Part shown: in pieces, positions 33,309-45,520 of the stretch | Numbering within the stretch: position 1 is the first letter of the stretch | Layout of the letters: every line of letters begins with the position of its first letter | Source: Neoechinorhynchus agilis | Lineage: Eukaryota; Acanthocephala | Length of the DNA stretch: 64,000 bases | Assembly (NCBI GenBank): GCA_051530055.1 | Contig: CM121342.1 | Span: 4,216,001-4,280,000 of the forward strand | Direction: 5' to 3' | Made by a program: the position numbers and the translations under genes | The notes under the pieces: model-generated | The model's database searches: none | What the model was told of the DNA's origin: nothing | What the model saw: the letters and a program-made list of their open reading frames with translations, nothing else

Positions 33309-36300
33309 ATGTTGAGTTCAGCGTGAGTATATTACTATGCGACACTGTATAGTTCGTCGACAAGTCTCATAGTGATAGAACTAAAACGCAATGATCAGCT
33401 TCAAAGTTCAGGATATACCAAATATTGCATCTGGAAGCAATCTTCTTTCGAAACTTTATTTTGCGTTTGTAACTATTCCTTAAAATGTCTTTAAACTGAA
33501 ACATTTCTTAGGTATATCGCACCAATCTTTTTCCGCATTCATAGACCTCTCCACGAAACGGACATTTCTGGATTACCTGAGAAAAGAAGAGTATCGCAAA
33601 CTGCCAGGGAAATTGAACGGTATTAAAAAAATTGTGGAATTAATTTTTATTTTCGACAGGAGATGGAAAAATCAACTATCTTCAAAAAGGCGTAGTCTTA
33701 CACGAATATTTCTCTGCGTATTTCTCAAACAAATGATACTGTCGACGTTCCTCAGCATATTAGAGGTCAGCATTTCCGACCACTTTTAAAACTGTACCAC
33801 TTTAGCCTTTTCATTTGTTGAAACAAAATTGATATCCTTTAGATTTTTTCAATTCGCGACATGCGTAAGTGCCCGCTTTCCATTAAGTAAAAAATAGTGG
33901 AAAATTCTTTAATTCTTCATTTTTTGTGTCGTTTTAAAATGGGCAAACTCTTTCAATTTATTTGTTTCATGTCTCCTCAAACAGGCCGCACTTCTTCTCG
34001 CGATGATCCCTATATTCGGTCGAATCCTCCAATATCTAAAAGGAGAAATTACAGACAATCGTGCATGGATCTTCTTGATATCTCACATTTCATTATTTCA
34101 CGCAAGTTCACTTGCGAGTTGTTGGTCGCTGTACGAATCACTTTGTCTTGGTTTCGAAGCAAGAGCGGCTTTTACGAGATTGGTGTATGCAAAGGTCGGA
34201 AATTTTGGGAATGATAGAAATTGCGCAATTTCTTGTCTACAACTTCTAGTGCTTGAAGCTTTCTCTTCATCAATGTGATAAAGTCGAATCGGGACATCTT
34301 AGCAGTCTCATAAGTACCGATAGTTACTCGTTTGACATGTTTGCACAATATGGTATTCGAGTTCTTGGAAGCAGTTTGAAGTTTATTATGGTATTTACAT
34401 TCTGCTACTTTTGCATTGACACATTCGCTGCGATCGCGATATGCGTCTATCTCATTGCTTATGCACTTTTACCTTTCTATCTTATTGGCCTACGACTAAT
34501 TAGGTTAGCCAATGAATGTGTAAGACAGGTTTTAATTTTTTTGTAGGAAACGAGTTAACAGGCAAGTGGATAAGAGACTGAGCAATCTCGCCATATATTG
34601 CCGCTTCGCTCAAACCCTTAAAATGTGCTGTTTGGATACAGTTATATATAAAGTGATGTGCCGATTAAATAAGAAGGAGACGTTCTTCTGCGCACTGAAA
34701 AATATTGTGGAAGCTATCGCTTTTACACTGCCGATTTTACTTCACTCATTTGTCACACTGACGTATATTGTAATAAGCTTTAAAGCTCACGGATGTCTGC
34801 CAAAAGGAGTAAAGGTGTTCCAATTGATCGCGGTGTCTCCCGTTTTGCGAATTAATTTTGGATGTGATGTAATTCGATTCTACACTCGCTTCTCCGAAAT
34901 TAAGCTCGCCATTGAAAGGTTACAGGTACGATTTGTTTCTTCGGGTAAAAAAAGATTTGCATTTGTATTCAGAAACTGGCCGAGGATGTTGATCTTAATC
35001 GCGATCATATAATTCGTCGATCAGAAAGCGTTAAGACTGATTCAAATTATGCTGCAGAATTGTCGTCTTTAAGTTCATCGTGGGACAATGAGGTATGTAG
35101 CTTAGTCTTCTTTATTCCCTTTAACCTTTAATTTATTCTATTTAGGCTCCTTTGATTAATCTTAGAAATATTTCGTTAAAAATTGCAAAGGGAACTTTGA
35201 CTTATATTGTCGGACCATCGAAATCAGGAAAAACGTCTCTGCTTTACTCAATATTGAACGAATTGCAAATTGTAAGCGGTAGTGTAAACATCCATGGAAC
35301 CGTCTCCATCAGCACTCAAACTCCGTGGCTGTTTTCGGGCACAATTCGACAGAATATAATATTCACCTCGAGACCGAATGTAGAGCGGTATAAAGCGGTT
35401 ATTTATGCCTGTTGCTTAATTGAGGTTTTTTATTATTTTTTGATTTCAAACACTATAATGAATCACTTTCCTGTTCAGGATCTAAATGCTTTACCCAAAA
35501 AAGATCTTACGATTATCGGTGATGGTGGAAGTGGTTTAAGTGGTGGACAAAAGGCGAGAGTTTCATTGGCCAGAGCTATTTACAAAGATGCTGACTTGTA
35601 TCTTCTTGATGATTCTTTGACTGCAGTTGATTATAAAACGAGGAGACATATTTTAAAGCAGTTAGTATTTGCCTTAAATAATTTCAAAACGAGATTTCAA
35701 TCGAACTTAATGTAGTTGCATTCGAATATTTCTAAAAAACAAAACTGTATTATACTGCGCCTCCAAGGTCCTGGACGCCGGCCGAGCCGCCACAGTCGTA
35801 ACTCTCAAATACGTACGACTTTGATTTCTTTAAAAGCAACCAAATCAATATCGTAGGGTTCAATTGACTGTTTGAACGAACAAGCAGCTTCAAACTCCGA
35901 CGATGATTCCGATTCATCACATACTGAGCAAGGTTACGATTTCGAATTAATCACTCTGGAAAATGTGGCTCGGCGATACTCAATGTGTTCACAGCATGAA
36001 GAATCCGAAGTAGGCGGTTTTACTCTCAAGCCAAGAACTGTGGATGCCGTGAGCTGGATGAAACTACTATGGAAATTATTGACACCGAACAAAATCGGAG
36101 CCGCTATTGTCCCTTTTTTATTTCTATTTTGGTGCGGATCACATTCTTTTCGCATTCTATCAGAATACTGGCTTTCTCGTTGGCTCTCTACTAAAAACGA
36201 AAATGGTACAAGGCTGCTAAGTGACAACGCTTATAAGGCTTTCTATCTAGGTTCGCTGATTTTAAATCGATTTGTTATTTACTAATTTTTATAGGTTATC

Positions 36301-38470
36301 TCCTCGGATTTTTAATCTGTGCTGGTATTGTTCTATTTATCATCGCCACCATGATTGGCTACGACACATTCTATGCTCATTCAAAGAGCTTGGCACGAGT
36401 GATGAAATCTTATTCGTTTATATTCGAGAAAGTACTGCGAGGTTTGTTTTGAAGTATTTTGAGAGATGAGATTATTTGCTTTAAAAAGGTGTTACGTTCA
36501 ATCGATTGTCGTTCGATATCGGCGTTATGCAGAATTTTGTACCACTTTCAACTTATGCGATGGGACAGGTAAGGTCCAAATTTGATTAAACAAAATTGCC
36601 ATCGAGATGTTCTTTAAGTATAATAATTTTAGAGAATACAGTAGGCAAATTTTTATTCTTCCTTTAGAGATAAGATCGAAAACGAGTCTTTAAAAAAAAT
36701 TACTTTACCTTCAGAAGATTTTCGTTGTTAAATAGAAACGTTTCTTTTTAGAATGGAGCATTGGTCTTGTCACTTATGATCTACATTTGCTGCATCTGTC
36801 CGATAGCGATCGTTTTCGTACTACCGGCAATTTTTGCTTTATTTTTCGTGGTATACCACCAAGTAAATCTAGTCGCCGCAGGATATCAAATGGAGTCTGA
36901 CAGTAAGAATTTCCTTTTTAAAAATACAAAACTCATTATCGGAACGTTCATATTGTAGCTCGAACAAATATGCTAACCCACTTGGTAGCAACTCACCAAG
37001 GTCTCGTATCCGTCCGAGCATCTAAAGCTGAAAATCAAATTATATCGGAGTTCGAGCACACAATTGGTTTGAAATTGCTTCGATAAATGAGAATACTTTT
37101 GATTTAGTTGTTTTAGATACCAACAATCAACTGCGATACACTCTAATTTTACTCGATCGAATGGCTCAACTCACTGTTGATTTCGTTATTCTCTTAGTCA
37201 TTCTGGTGACTACGAGTGTTTTCTTGTTCTTCTACAACGGTTAGTTAATTTCAAGCAATTAAATAATTCGAGTACTGAAAAATCATAAAAGGAACATCTG
37301 AAGTCGGACAATTGGCAGTGACATATACAGTAGTAGTAGCTGAAATAGCCCGACTTTTTATTCAAACTGCCCAACTAAATATGAATCACGTTCGTAAAAG
37401 CAGTGCTTTTCGAAGAAATAATGATCTCAATGATTAATAGTTGCTGTCAGCAGCTAGAGTTTTCGATCTTAATGATACTATTCAAGAACCGAATCCCGGA
37501 TCAGAGGATGAAAGCGAAATACCTCCCTATGTTGATAGCTCAATAGAATTCGTCAACGTCCGTTTCAAGTATTTTACAGATCTTCCCGTTGTTTTAAATA
37601 TCCAAGATCTTAGGATTAAGCCTAGATCCAAGGTTATTATGCCAATAGTGCTTTGATGATATATTTTTAACACCTCAAACAAATAGGTTGCTATTGTTGG
37701 ACCAACTGGAGCAGGAAAGAGTACCATATTTGGTGCTATATTTAGATTGGGAATTGTAGAAGGAAAGATTATTATTGGCGGTATTGATACGGAGTCAATG
37801 AATCTCAATCAATTAAGACGCAGTATTTCACTCCTTCCACAAGTATGATCGATTTTTCACCACAAAAAACAAATTGATCTATATTTTTTTAGGAAACGGT
37901 ATTAATGAAGACTAGTATTCGGCTTAACGTGGACCCCTTCCAAGAAAAGACGGACACTGAGATTTGGGATGCCCTTCAGAAAGTACGTGTGATGGGTTTT
38001 TTAGTCTAAATCAAAGTGTAAAGTTATAGGTGGGACTCGATGGTAGAATTCGGCAATTGAGCGTTCCCGATTCAACTAAAAAACTCGATTATGTATGCGA
38101 AAACGAGTCGGAATTCGGAATAAGTGAGCGGCAGTTATTGTGGTTGGCAAAAATACTGTTAGAAAGGAAATTAATTGTTCTCATTGACGAGGCCAGTTCC
38201 AAAGTCGATCAGCAAACGCAGATCCAAATGCAAGAGATTATAAATAGGGAGCTAAAGGATAGTACTGTTGTCAGTATAATGCACAAGCTCGAAGATGCAA
38301 TCTACAGCGATGTAGTTTTGCTTGTGAAAGACGGGGAAGTGATCGAGAGTGGAAAGCCATCAGAATTGTTAGCAAACAGAAACTCGAAATTTTATCAGAT
38401 GACGAATAACGGAAGCAATAATTATGTTGAAGCTTCAGAGATGGATAATGTCGAATATATCGAGTTTTAG
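33309..38470 (+). CDS. ABC transporter, ABCC (short MRP / CFTR-like) type
   Basis: There are about 23 exons with introns mostly of 40-60 bp. Main ones: 33512-33619, 33660-33767, 33985-34194, 34250-34503, 34547-34925, 34973-35092, 35146-35424, 35479-35660, 35716-35812, 35857-36250, 36295-36441, 36489-36568, 36752-36902, 36959-37066, 37117-37239, 37292-37389, 37441-37632, 37687-37842, 37893-37982 and 38030-38470. The order is TMD1, NBD1, TMD2, NBD2, without the extra N-terminal TMD0. NBD1 has Walker A GPSKSGKTS, signature LSGGQKARVSLARA and Walker B LYLLDDSLTAVD. NBD2 has Walker A GPTGAGKST, a degenerate signature (FGISERQLLWLAKILLE), Walker B LIVLIDEASSKVD and the switch His in MHKLEDA. The closest family is ABCC4-like exporters of organic anions and conjugates; CFTR shares the degenerate NBD2 signature, but no regulatory domain of CFTR size is present. 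The tiny first exon (33309-33322) fits in phase but is a guess. Confidence 0.8.
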
Positions 38471-38526
38471 AAACGTGGAGAAGGTTAAACAAATTCAGCG
38501 CGGCACTTAGTTTCTTTAAAAGACCG

Positions 38527-38640
38527 AATGTAACTAAATTTAGAAAAGAGCGATAACCTTGAAAAGGTTCTTCATTTTTTGCCTTTTTAGACTGTGTACT
38601 AAAATTATGAAATTCATTTGTGTTCTAATTTTTCAGTAAA
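38527..38640. repeat. Dispersed ~100-bp repeat, second copy
   Basis: Inverted relative to the copy at 24487-24583. It begins 60 bp after the ABCC stop codon and so probably lies in its 3' UTR. It contains CTAAATTTAG and the hairpin AACCTTGAAAAGGTT. Confidence 0.6.
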
Positions 38641-38711
38641 ATGCGAGCGATACCACTTTGATGGTTTGAAATGGAAACTTTTGCTATAGAACAACGACGA
38701 CGCAATTTTCT

Positions 38712-39074
38712 CACCATTACATAGGCAAAATCGATGGACTAATTGTGGATTTTAAGCTGTCATAACTAACAAGGAATACTTTTTATGGTTGTTATTAAAC
38801 GTATTTACTTTAGACACCGCCTCATTCGACCTTACCTGCCATTCTGATTTGACTTTTTTCTATTATAAATTATTTTATCACTTTCGGCGGAAAATTCGAC
38901 CGCCCAAAGTGCTAAAATAATTCGTAATAAAAAGAAATATATACTTGCGGTCGAGAAAATAAGCTGCCAATCCAACAAATGATTCTGATTTGACATGAAA
39001 GGGGCATTTCCTCGTGAATAAAAGAAGGTGCCATAAGTAAAGATGCTTCCGTCCGCGAAACAATTTAACCAATC
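38712..39074 (-). CDS. Unrecognised membrane-protein exons (partial gene)
   Basis: A minus-strand acceptor (TTTTCCCAG) at 39075 opens an 80-codon frame, DWLNCFADGSIFTYGTFFYS, then NHLLDWQLIFSTASIYFFLL. It contains one strong hydrophobic helix (IYFFLLRIILALWAVEF). It ends at a good donor (CAG|GTAAGG, 38836). An exon after TTATGACAG (about 38756) would add LKSTISPSILPM and a stop near 38718. A competing longer frame (38878-39255) covers the same DNA in another phase. No upstream exon was identified and no family is recognised. Confidence 0.3.
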
Positions 39075-39745
39075 CTGGGAAAACCATGGGAGATTCTAAG
39101 ATCAAATGCCGAATCGAGTGGCGTTTCAGGTCTGAATCGTAAGGGCGTACTTTTAAAGGTTGACCAAGAAACTTACAGGCTGCCTTAAAAATATTCAACC
39201 AATAAAACGTTTCGTTGCTAAAACGCACATTTTCTTGTTTGAAATACGAAATCATTCAGCCGTTGATTGTTACATTGAAATCGCTAAAATTCATAGAATA
39301 CTGAACGGGTGATCATAGTTAAAAAAAATTAGCAATTGTTGTAATTATAGAGTCCTTAGTTTATTGAACACGCAGCTTTTGGTACTGTCAGATAAAATTC
39401 ACTTTTGTGATGATTATGTCTTTTTTTTCTAAGATGCTAAATTCAAACTTGTAATCGTGGGATGGGTGTCGTTCGTACCACAACGATAGAGCCCCAAAGT
39501 ACGAACTCGAATGTACAGGGTTCGATGCTGTTGGCGGCAATCACAGTGATGACTAACCAAACCTTCGTCCGAAAACGATGAGGAAATCCCTTGGCTGTCT
39601 GAGTGAGAGACGAGTTCGCTGATATTTCAAACAACGCCAATTAAGTTAGTCACATGCCCTTAGCATGCAAAAGACAATAGGCATTGGCAATAATATCCCA
39701 ACGGATTTTCTCCACTTGAGCTCGTCATGAAGCCCACACTAAAGT

Positions 39746-40687
39746 CCGCGGACAAGATTTTTAGTCGTGTTCTCGAATCTTGAGTTTGTGACCGAGATAT
39801 TCACATTCTTGTTTTGTTTGAGACAAACAAAGAATATACAAGTTTTTTATTTCCCGATGCGTTTCCTTCAAAATCCAGTTGTCACTTTCGTTTGAATTTT
39901 TGTCCGCGGACAAGATTTTAGTCGTGTTCTCGAATCTTGAGTTTGTGACCGAGATATTCACATTCTCGTTTTGTTTGAGACAAACAAAGAATATACAAGT
40001 TTTTTATTTCCCGATGCGTTTCCTTCAAAATCCAGTTGTCACTTTCGTTTGAATTTTTGTCCGCGGACAAGATTTTTAGTCGTGTTCTCGAATCTTGAGT
40101 TTGTGACCGAGATATTCACATTCTCGTTTTGTTTGAGACAAACAAAGAATATACAAGTTTTTTATTTCCCGATGCGTTTCCTTCAAAATCCAGTTGTCAC
40201 TTTGGTTTGAATTTTTGTCCGCGGACAAGATTTTTAGTCGTGTTCTCGAATCTTGAGTTTGTGACCGAGATATTCACATTCTCGTTTTGTTTGAGACAAA
40301 CAAAGAATATACAAGTTTTTTATTTCCCGATGCGTTTCCTTCAAAATCCAGTTGTCACTTTCGTTTGAATTTTTGTCCGCGGACAAGATTTTTAGTCGTG
40401 TTCTCGAATCTTGAGTTTGTGACCGAGATATTCACATTCTCGTTTTGTTTGAGACAAACAAAGAATATACAAGTTTTTTATTTCCCGATGCGTTTCCTTC
40501 AAAATCCAGTTGTCACTTTCGTTTGAATTTTTGTCCGCGGACAAGATTTTTAGTCGTGTTCTCGAATCTTGAGTTTGTGACCGAGATATTCACATTCTCG
40601 TTTTGTTTGAGACAAACAAAGAATATACAAGTTTTTTATTTCCCGATGCGTTTCCTTCAAAATCCAGTTGTCACTTTCGTTTGAATT
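39746..40687. repeat. Tandem satellite array, 158-bp monomer, 6 copies
   Basis: TTGTCCGCGGACAAGATTTT marks unit starts near 39900, 40058, 40216, 40374 and 40532, with a first unit at about 39746. TTGTCCGCGGACAA is a perfect 14-bp palindrome. A second perfect hairpin lies inside each unit (TTTGTTTG-AGA-CAAACAAA). Copies are almost identical. Confidence 0.95.
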
Positions 40688-41120
40688 AATCTTGAGTTTA
40701 TCTTGAATTGGTTAGTAAGCAATATTTAAAGATCTGTTAATTTTTTACTTTCTAGATTTTTTTAGTTTAAATTATTCCTTTTTTTAATTAATAACTAATT
40801 TTTAGCACAAAACGTGCAATCACCATCGTCCGCAAAATTGGAGCTTGATGAGCAAATCATAGGAAAATAGGGAAGATTCCTTATTTTTTACGCTTTTTTT
40901 CTTAAACTTGAAACGGCGACTTTCGTTTGAATTTTGAGTCGTGTTCGAATCTTAAATTTATCTTGACTTGGTTAGCAAGCAATAGTTTAAAACTATTAAT
41001 TTGTTCACTTTTTAAATTAGATGAGAAAAACATAAGAAAATTTCAAAGCTTACATTTGCCCCGTTCCCTCTAAGCGAAACGTACGAATTCGGAATTTATT
41101 TTTCCGCTGCCTTATTGCAT

Positions 41121-41591
41121 TTAAGCAATTTTGGCAATATGAACGACTTTCGCGAATTCACGAAAATCGATATGACCGCTCTTGTCGGTGTCAATAATCC
41201 CGAAGAAGTGTTCGAATTTGTCATCAGGGATCTTCACACCCATTTTCTCGAGACCGGATTTGACCTCATGTTTATCCAGTTTCTTGCTTTTATCAGTATC
41301 GAGCTGTTCAAAAAGATTCTTGATAGCATCGTGTTCAATGTGTTCAATCTCGCATTTCGCAATGCAAGCAACCTTCTTGAATTCGTCAAAGTCCAAGGTT
41401 CCATCATGATTCTTGTCAATGCAATCGAACATTTGTCCAATGTCCTTTTCGTCCATTTCAAATCCAAGAGACTTTATCCCAGCTCCTAATTCAGGCTTCT
41501 CAATGCGTCCACTGCCATCCTTATCGAGCTGCTTGAACACAACGAGAAGTTTGTCTTCGAAGTCTTTTGCGCAGCTTCCTCGGCAAGCCAT
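41121..41591 (-). CDS. Four-EF-hand calcium-binding protein (calmodulin/troponin C-like)
   Basis: An intronless 156-residue frame from the ATG at 41591-41589 (MACRGSCAKDFEDKLL) has four EF-hand loops: DKDGSGRIEKPE, DKNHDGTLDFDE, DTDKSKKLDKHE and DTDKSGHIDFRE. Loops 1, 2 and 4 have the acidic residues and the position-12 Glu needed for Ca2+. Loop 3 has Lys in place of the usual Gly at position 6 and may bind weakly. Length is near calmodulin (149) but the sequence is not calmodulin: the linker (CIAKCEIEHIEHD) has two cysteines. It is probably a cytosolic calcium sensor or buffer. The lack of introns in a gene-rich, intron-rich window might reflect a retrocopy, but the frame is intact. Confidence 0.85.
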   Translation of the reverse strand: MACRGSCAKDFEDKLLVVFKQLDKDGSGRIEKPELGAGIKSLGFEMDEKDIGQMFDCIDKNHDGTLDFDEFKKVACIAKCEIEHIEHDAIKNLFEQLDTDKSKKLDKHEVKSGLEKMGVKIPDDKFEHFFGIIDTDKSGHIDFREFAKVVHIAKIA

Positions 41592-41619
41592 TTTGAGTTT
41601 TAGAGATGTCGAAAGCACG

Positions 41620-42736
41620 GGCTTTTATAGTCACGAAACTGTTTTGTTGAAAACATCTTAAGTTTTGTCGAAAACAAGTCTAAGTACCTACAGGTATGGT
41701 TGAGAAAACTACTATTGTTTTGGGAGCAGACTTTGGTTGAATTTACATATCTTCGTTTGTCTACCCGTCATCCTCCAGGATTTCATATACACAAAACAGA
41801 ATCCATGAATGTAACCATTCCCATTTGTATTCTAAATCGCCTAGAGAATCATTGTTCCAGCCGAAAAATAGAGATAGATACTAAATTACCAGCATGAACG
41901 TTTATAAGTGAAAAGTTTCAGCTTAGAACAAAATAAACGTAGCAGATTAAAGAATCATTGCCTAAATAATGAAGATAGTTCGCTAATCGGCCATAAGATG
42001 ACAAAATAGACATTTTCTTAGTTTCCAACATAAAATCCAGTTAAAATTAATGGGCGTTTTTCCAATTAAATCAATGTTGCATTGGTCTTAGACACACTCC
42101 GAAGTAGACCATAAAATCAACTTACAGGTTACGAGAAGTTATATTTCAAAACGGCTTTCCACAAAGCCAAGAACATCCAAAATAGACACGAGAATGACAA
42201 ACCCAAATCGAACCCAAGGCGGGATTTGCGTTGAAGGCATTTCCTCGACTTTATCAAATCATTCGGTGATTTTGATGGCTTGAATGTGTGTGATTAGCGT
42301 ACAGCCATATTTACGAAATGGTTTTATAATGAAAGCCATCGAAATAGGCTGCTCAGTCCAATCGATGGAATATAATATAGCCAGTTTGAAATTGCTATTG
42401 AAAAGGTAGTCGAACCTTTGCTGCGAGGGTTCTAGTGGGCAATTAGTCCAGGAACAGGGATTTTGCGAACATGGCGCCCGATAATATCTAGTCCACAGAA
42501 AAATGCTATAATGTTTGTTTTTTAAATGGCAAACCTCGGGGGAAATGCTGGAATTATCCGAAAGGTGAAATATCGGGGAAATAAACCAAATAATTTAAAT
42601 CCGAGCGATGGTATAACTACCAAAAAGTCTGTTTTCTCCGGGTAAAATAAGCCTGTCTAATTCTACACTCCTTATATTTAATTGAAAAATTTAGAGGAAC
42701 TATCAAGAGAAATTCCTTCGAGATGATAGGGTTGAA
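41620..42736. other. Intergenic, nothing recognised
   Basis: Short frames only (at most 66 codons). Near 42560-42640 a fragment resembles the flank of the 175-bp satellite (GGTGAAATATCGGGGAAATAAA) but is too diverged to call. Confidence 0.4.
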
Positions 42737-44052
42737 GATTTGGAAATCATAATTCTTCGGATACTCGATGATTTTATTTTAAAAGGTTAACTTTAAGGCT
42801 AATGACCGGCGTCTGGTTTAAAAATCAAAGAGAAACACCAATAATCGATTGACCAGTTTAACATTTTGCCTTTTTTCTATATGGAAATATTATATTAAAT
42901 CGCCACCATGAATTTCGTTTTAAGATATTTCAGAGATAGATTTGGAAATCATAATTCCTCGGATACTCGATGATTTTATTTTAAAATGTTAACTTCAAGG
43001 CTAATGACCGGCGTCGTGTTAAAAATCAAAGAAAAACGCCAATAATCGATTGACCAGTTTAACATTTTGCCTTTTTTCAATATGGAAATTTTATATTAAA
43101 TCGCCACCACGAATTTCGTTTTAAGATATTTCAGAGATGGAGTTGGAAATCATAATTCTTCGGATACTCGATGATTTTATTTTAAAATGTTAACTTTAAG
43201 GCTAATGACCGGCGTCTGGTTTAAAAATCAAAGAAAAACGCCAATAATCGATTGACCAGTTTAACATTTTGCCTTTTTTCAATATGGAAATTTTATATTA
43301 AATCGCCACCATGAATTTCGTTTTAAGATATTTCAGAGATAGATTTGGAAATCATAATTCTTCGGATACTCGATGATTTTATTTTAAAAATGTTAACTTT
43401 AAGGCTACTGACCGGCGTCTGGTTTAAAAATCAAAGAAAAACGCCAATAATCGATTGACCAGTTTAACATTTTGCCTTTTTTCTATATGGAAATTTTATA
43501 TTAAATCGCCACCATGAATTTCGTTTTAAGATATTTCAGAAATAGATTTGGAAATCATAATTCTTCGGATACTCGATGATTTTATTTTAAAATGTTAACT
43601 TTAAGGCTACTGACCGGCGTCTGTTAAAAATAAAAGAAAAACGCCAATAATCGATTGACCAGTTTAACATTTTGCCTTTTTTCTATATGGAAATTTTATA
43701 TTACATCGCCACCACGAATTTCGTTTTAAGATATTTCAGAGATAGATTTGGAAATCATAATTCTTCGGATACTCGATGATTTTATTTTAAAATGTTAACT
43801 TTAAGGCTAATGACCGGCGTCTGGTTTAAAAATCAAAGAGAAACGCCAATAATCGATTGACCAGTTTAACATTTTGCCTTTTTTCTATATGGAAATTTTA
43901 CATTACATCGCCACCACGAATTTCGTTTTAAGATATTTCAGAGATAGATTTGGAAATCATAATTCTTCGGATACTCGATGATTTTATTTTAAAAAGGTTA
44001 ACTTTAAGGCTAATGACCGGCGTCTGGTTTAAAAATCAAAGAAAAACGCCAT
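42737..44052. repeat. Tandem satellite array, ~202-bp monomer, ~6.5 copies
   Basis: GATTTGGAAATCATAATTC recurs at about 42737, 42938, 43141, 43341, 43544, 43745 and 43947. Units include GGCGT...ACGCC inverted arms. The last unit stops within the GAAAAACGCC motif. Confidence 0.93.
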
Positions 44053-45520
44053 ACGAGCGGACCTCTTGAACAAAAACATTTTAGATTACTGGCGAGGCGT
44101 GGTTTCCTCTTTGGAAATATCTTAATCAAATATCTTTTATCCGGGAGATTATGATGACCACAACTCCATTTAGAGGAACATTCATTTAAAATCAGAAAAC
44201 AGTTCCTTGGTCGTTCAACTATCGGGAGTGTTAAGCTTCCTAAAGAACAAATTCGTTTTCACCAACGTCCAGTCAACAGAGGGATTAGCGAGTTTGTCAG
44301 TCTTTTTTCTTCATAAGCATAACGAATAATTCACTTTTATAGAAATTTTGATTATTTATTGATCTAAGAAGCCGAAGATATACTTCAAAAAGACTGAGAT
44401 ACACCATAATACAAGTTAAAATTGAACGAGCTGCTTGAATCAACAATTTAAACGAATTTAAATGAATGGCCACATTTTTTTCACAACAAGTCCTACACTT
44501 TTTTATTTACCTTTTGCTAGCGAATTATCAAATAATTGATTTATTTTTATTTGATAATTTTCGGCCCCAAAAAATAATTCAATTATTTGATAATTCGCAA
44601 GAAATTAAAAAAATTATGAATATTTTTAGAAAAACTTATATACGCCCACCACATCCATTTTTAACAATGCTTAAGAATTAGGCTGAATCTTTGAAAATTC
44701 TCAATGAAAAGTTCAATAATAAAGCTCGGGTGTGTGTAACAATTCGCCTCAACTCGAAGGAACAACTTTATTTTTGAAAGATTCTAAAAAAAATCAGTAC
44801 CGACTCAAAAACTTACTATGAGTCGGGCAATCACTTATGATCTCGCATTTCTATGAATTTGTATTCATGATAAAAACAAAAGGCATTAATAAACTTTAGA
44901 CTACACATCAAACGGAAATTCGTGGAGCTTTCAAACTGTAGAATGCGACTATCTCAGTAGATGATCGAGTGCACTCAGCTCTCTCCTTGTGAAGGCGAAA
45001 CACATCATCAATCAACATCAGCAAGCAATGACTTTCATTAGAACCTCGGCGCCAATTTCCGAAGCTTCAACAGATGGATGAACTTTCCCTTTTGTCATTG
45101 CATAACTCTCTCCCTAAGAGCTAATCAAAACCAATAAGATTATGCTTGACGAAGGGTAAATGCAACGGGTCTCAGTCTCGATCCCTTTTCTCACAACCGG
45201 TAAACGGAATTCACTCTCTTTAATGGAATTTTTAAGTGTATTTTAAAGTCTACATTGAGGATCGAGATGCTAATGACGGTGCCGATAGTCAACACAATGC
45301 GATTACGGCTCATTAGTTCGTTTTTTTACAACCGAACGTCTCATTGATAAAAAAAACCACATTAAAATTGTCGATATGTGAAGAGGTACCGCCGAGGAGG
45401 AGCTAATAAAATTAAACTTAGTTTTTACGATTGAATTATTCATGCTTTTTTGTTGTATGACGGAAATTTTGAAGTATTTGGTCTCGTGAGATTTTAGAGT
45501 GTTTTTAACCTTCTAAAAAA
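44053..45520. other. Intergenic, one foldback, otherwise nothing recognised
   Basis: The region contains the perfect inverted repeat at 44520-44598 (listed separately). No gene or RNA is supported elsewhere in this 1.5 kb. Confidence 0.4.
44520..44598. repeat. Perfect 20-bp inverted repeat (foldback)
   Basis: GCGAATTATCAAATAATTGA (44520-44539) and its exact reverse complement (44579-44598) flank a 39-bp AT-rich loop that contains a third partial copy (TTTGATAATTTTCG). It could be the core of a tiny MITE. Confidence 0.7.

Noticed and set aside
33843-33864. Extra 22-bp exon in the ABCC gene
   Set aside because: Including it shifts the frame of the next exon; direct joining of 33767 to 33985 keeps phase and gives a normal TMD1.
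39460-39650. GGTTCGATGC string and a 65-codon minus-strand frame
   Set aside because: No cloverleaf, and the frame has no recognisable content or splice context.
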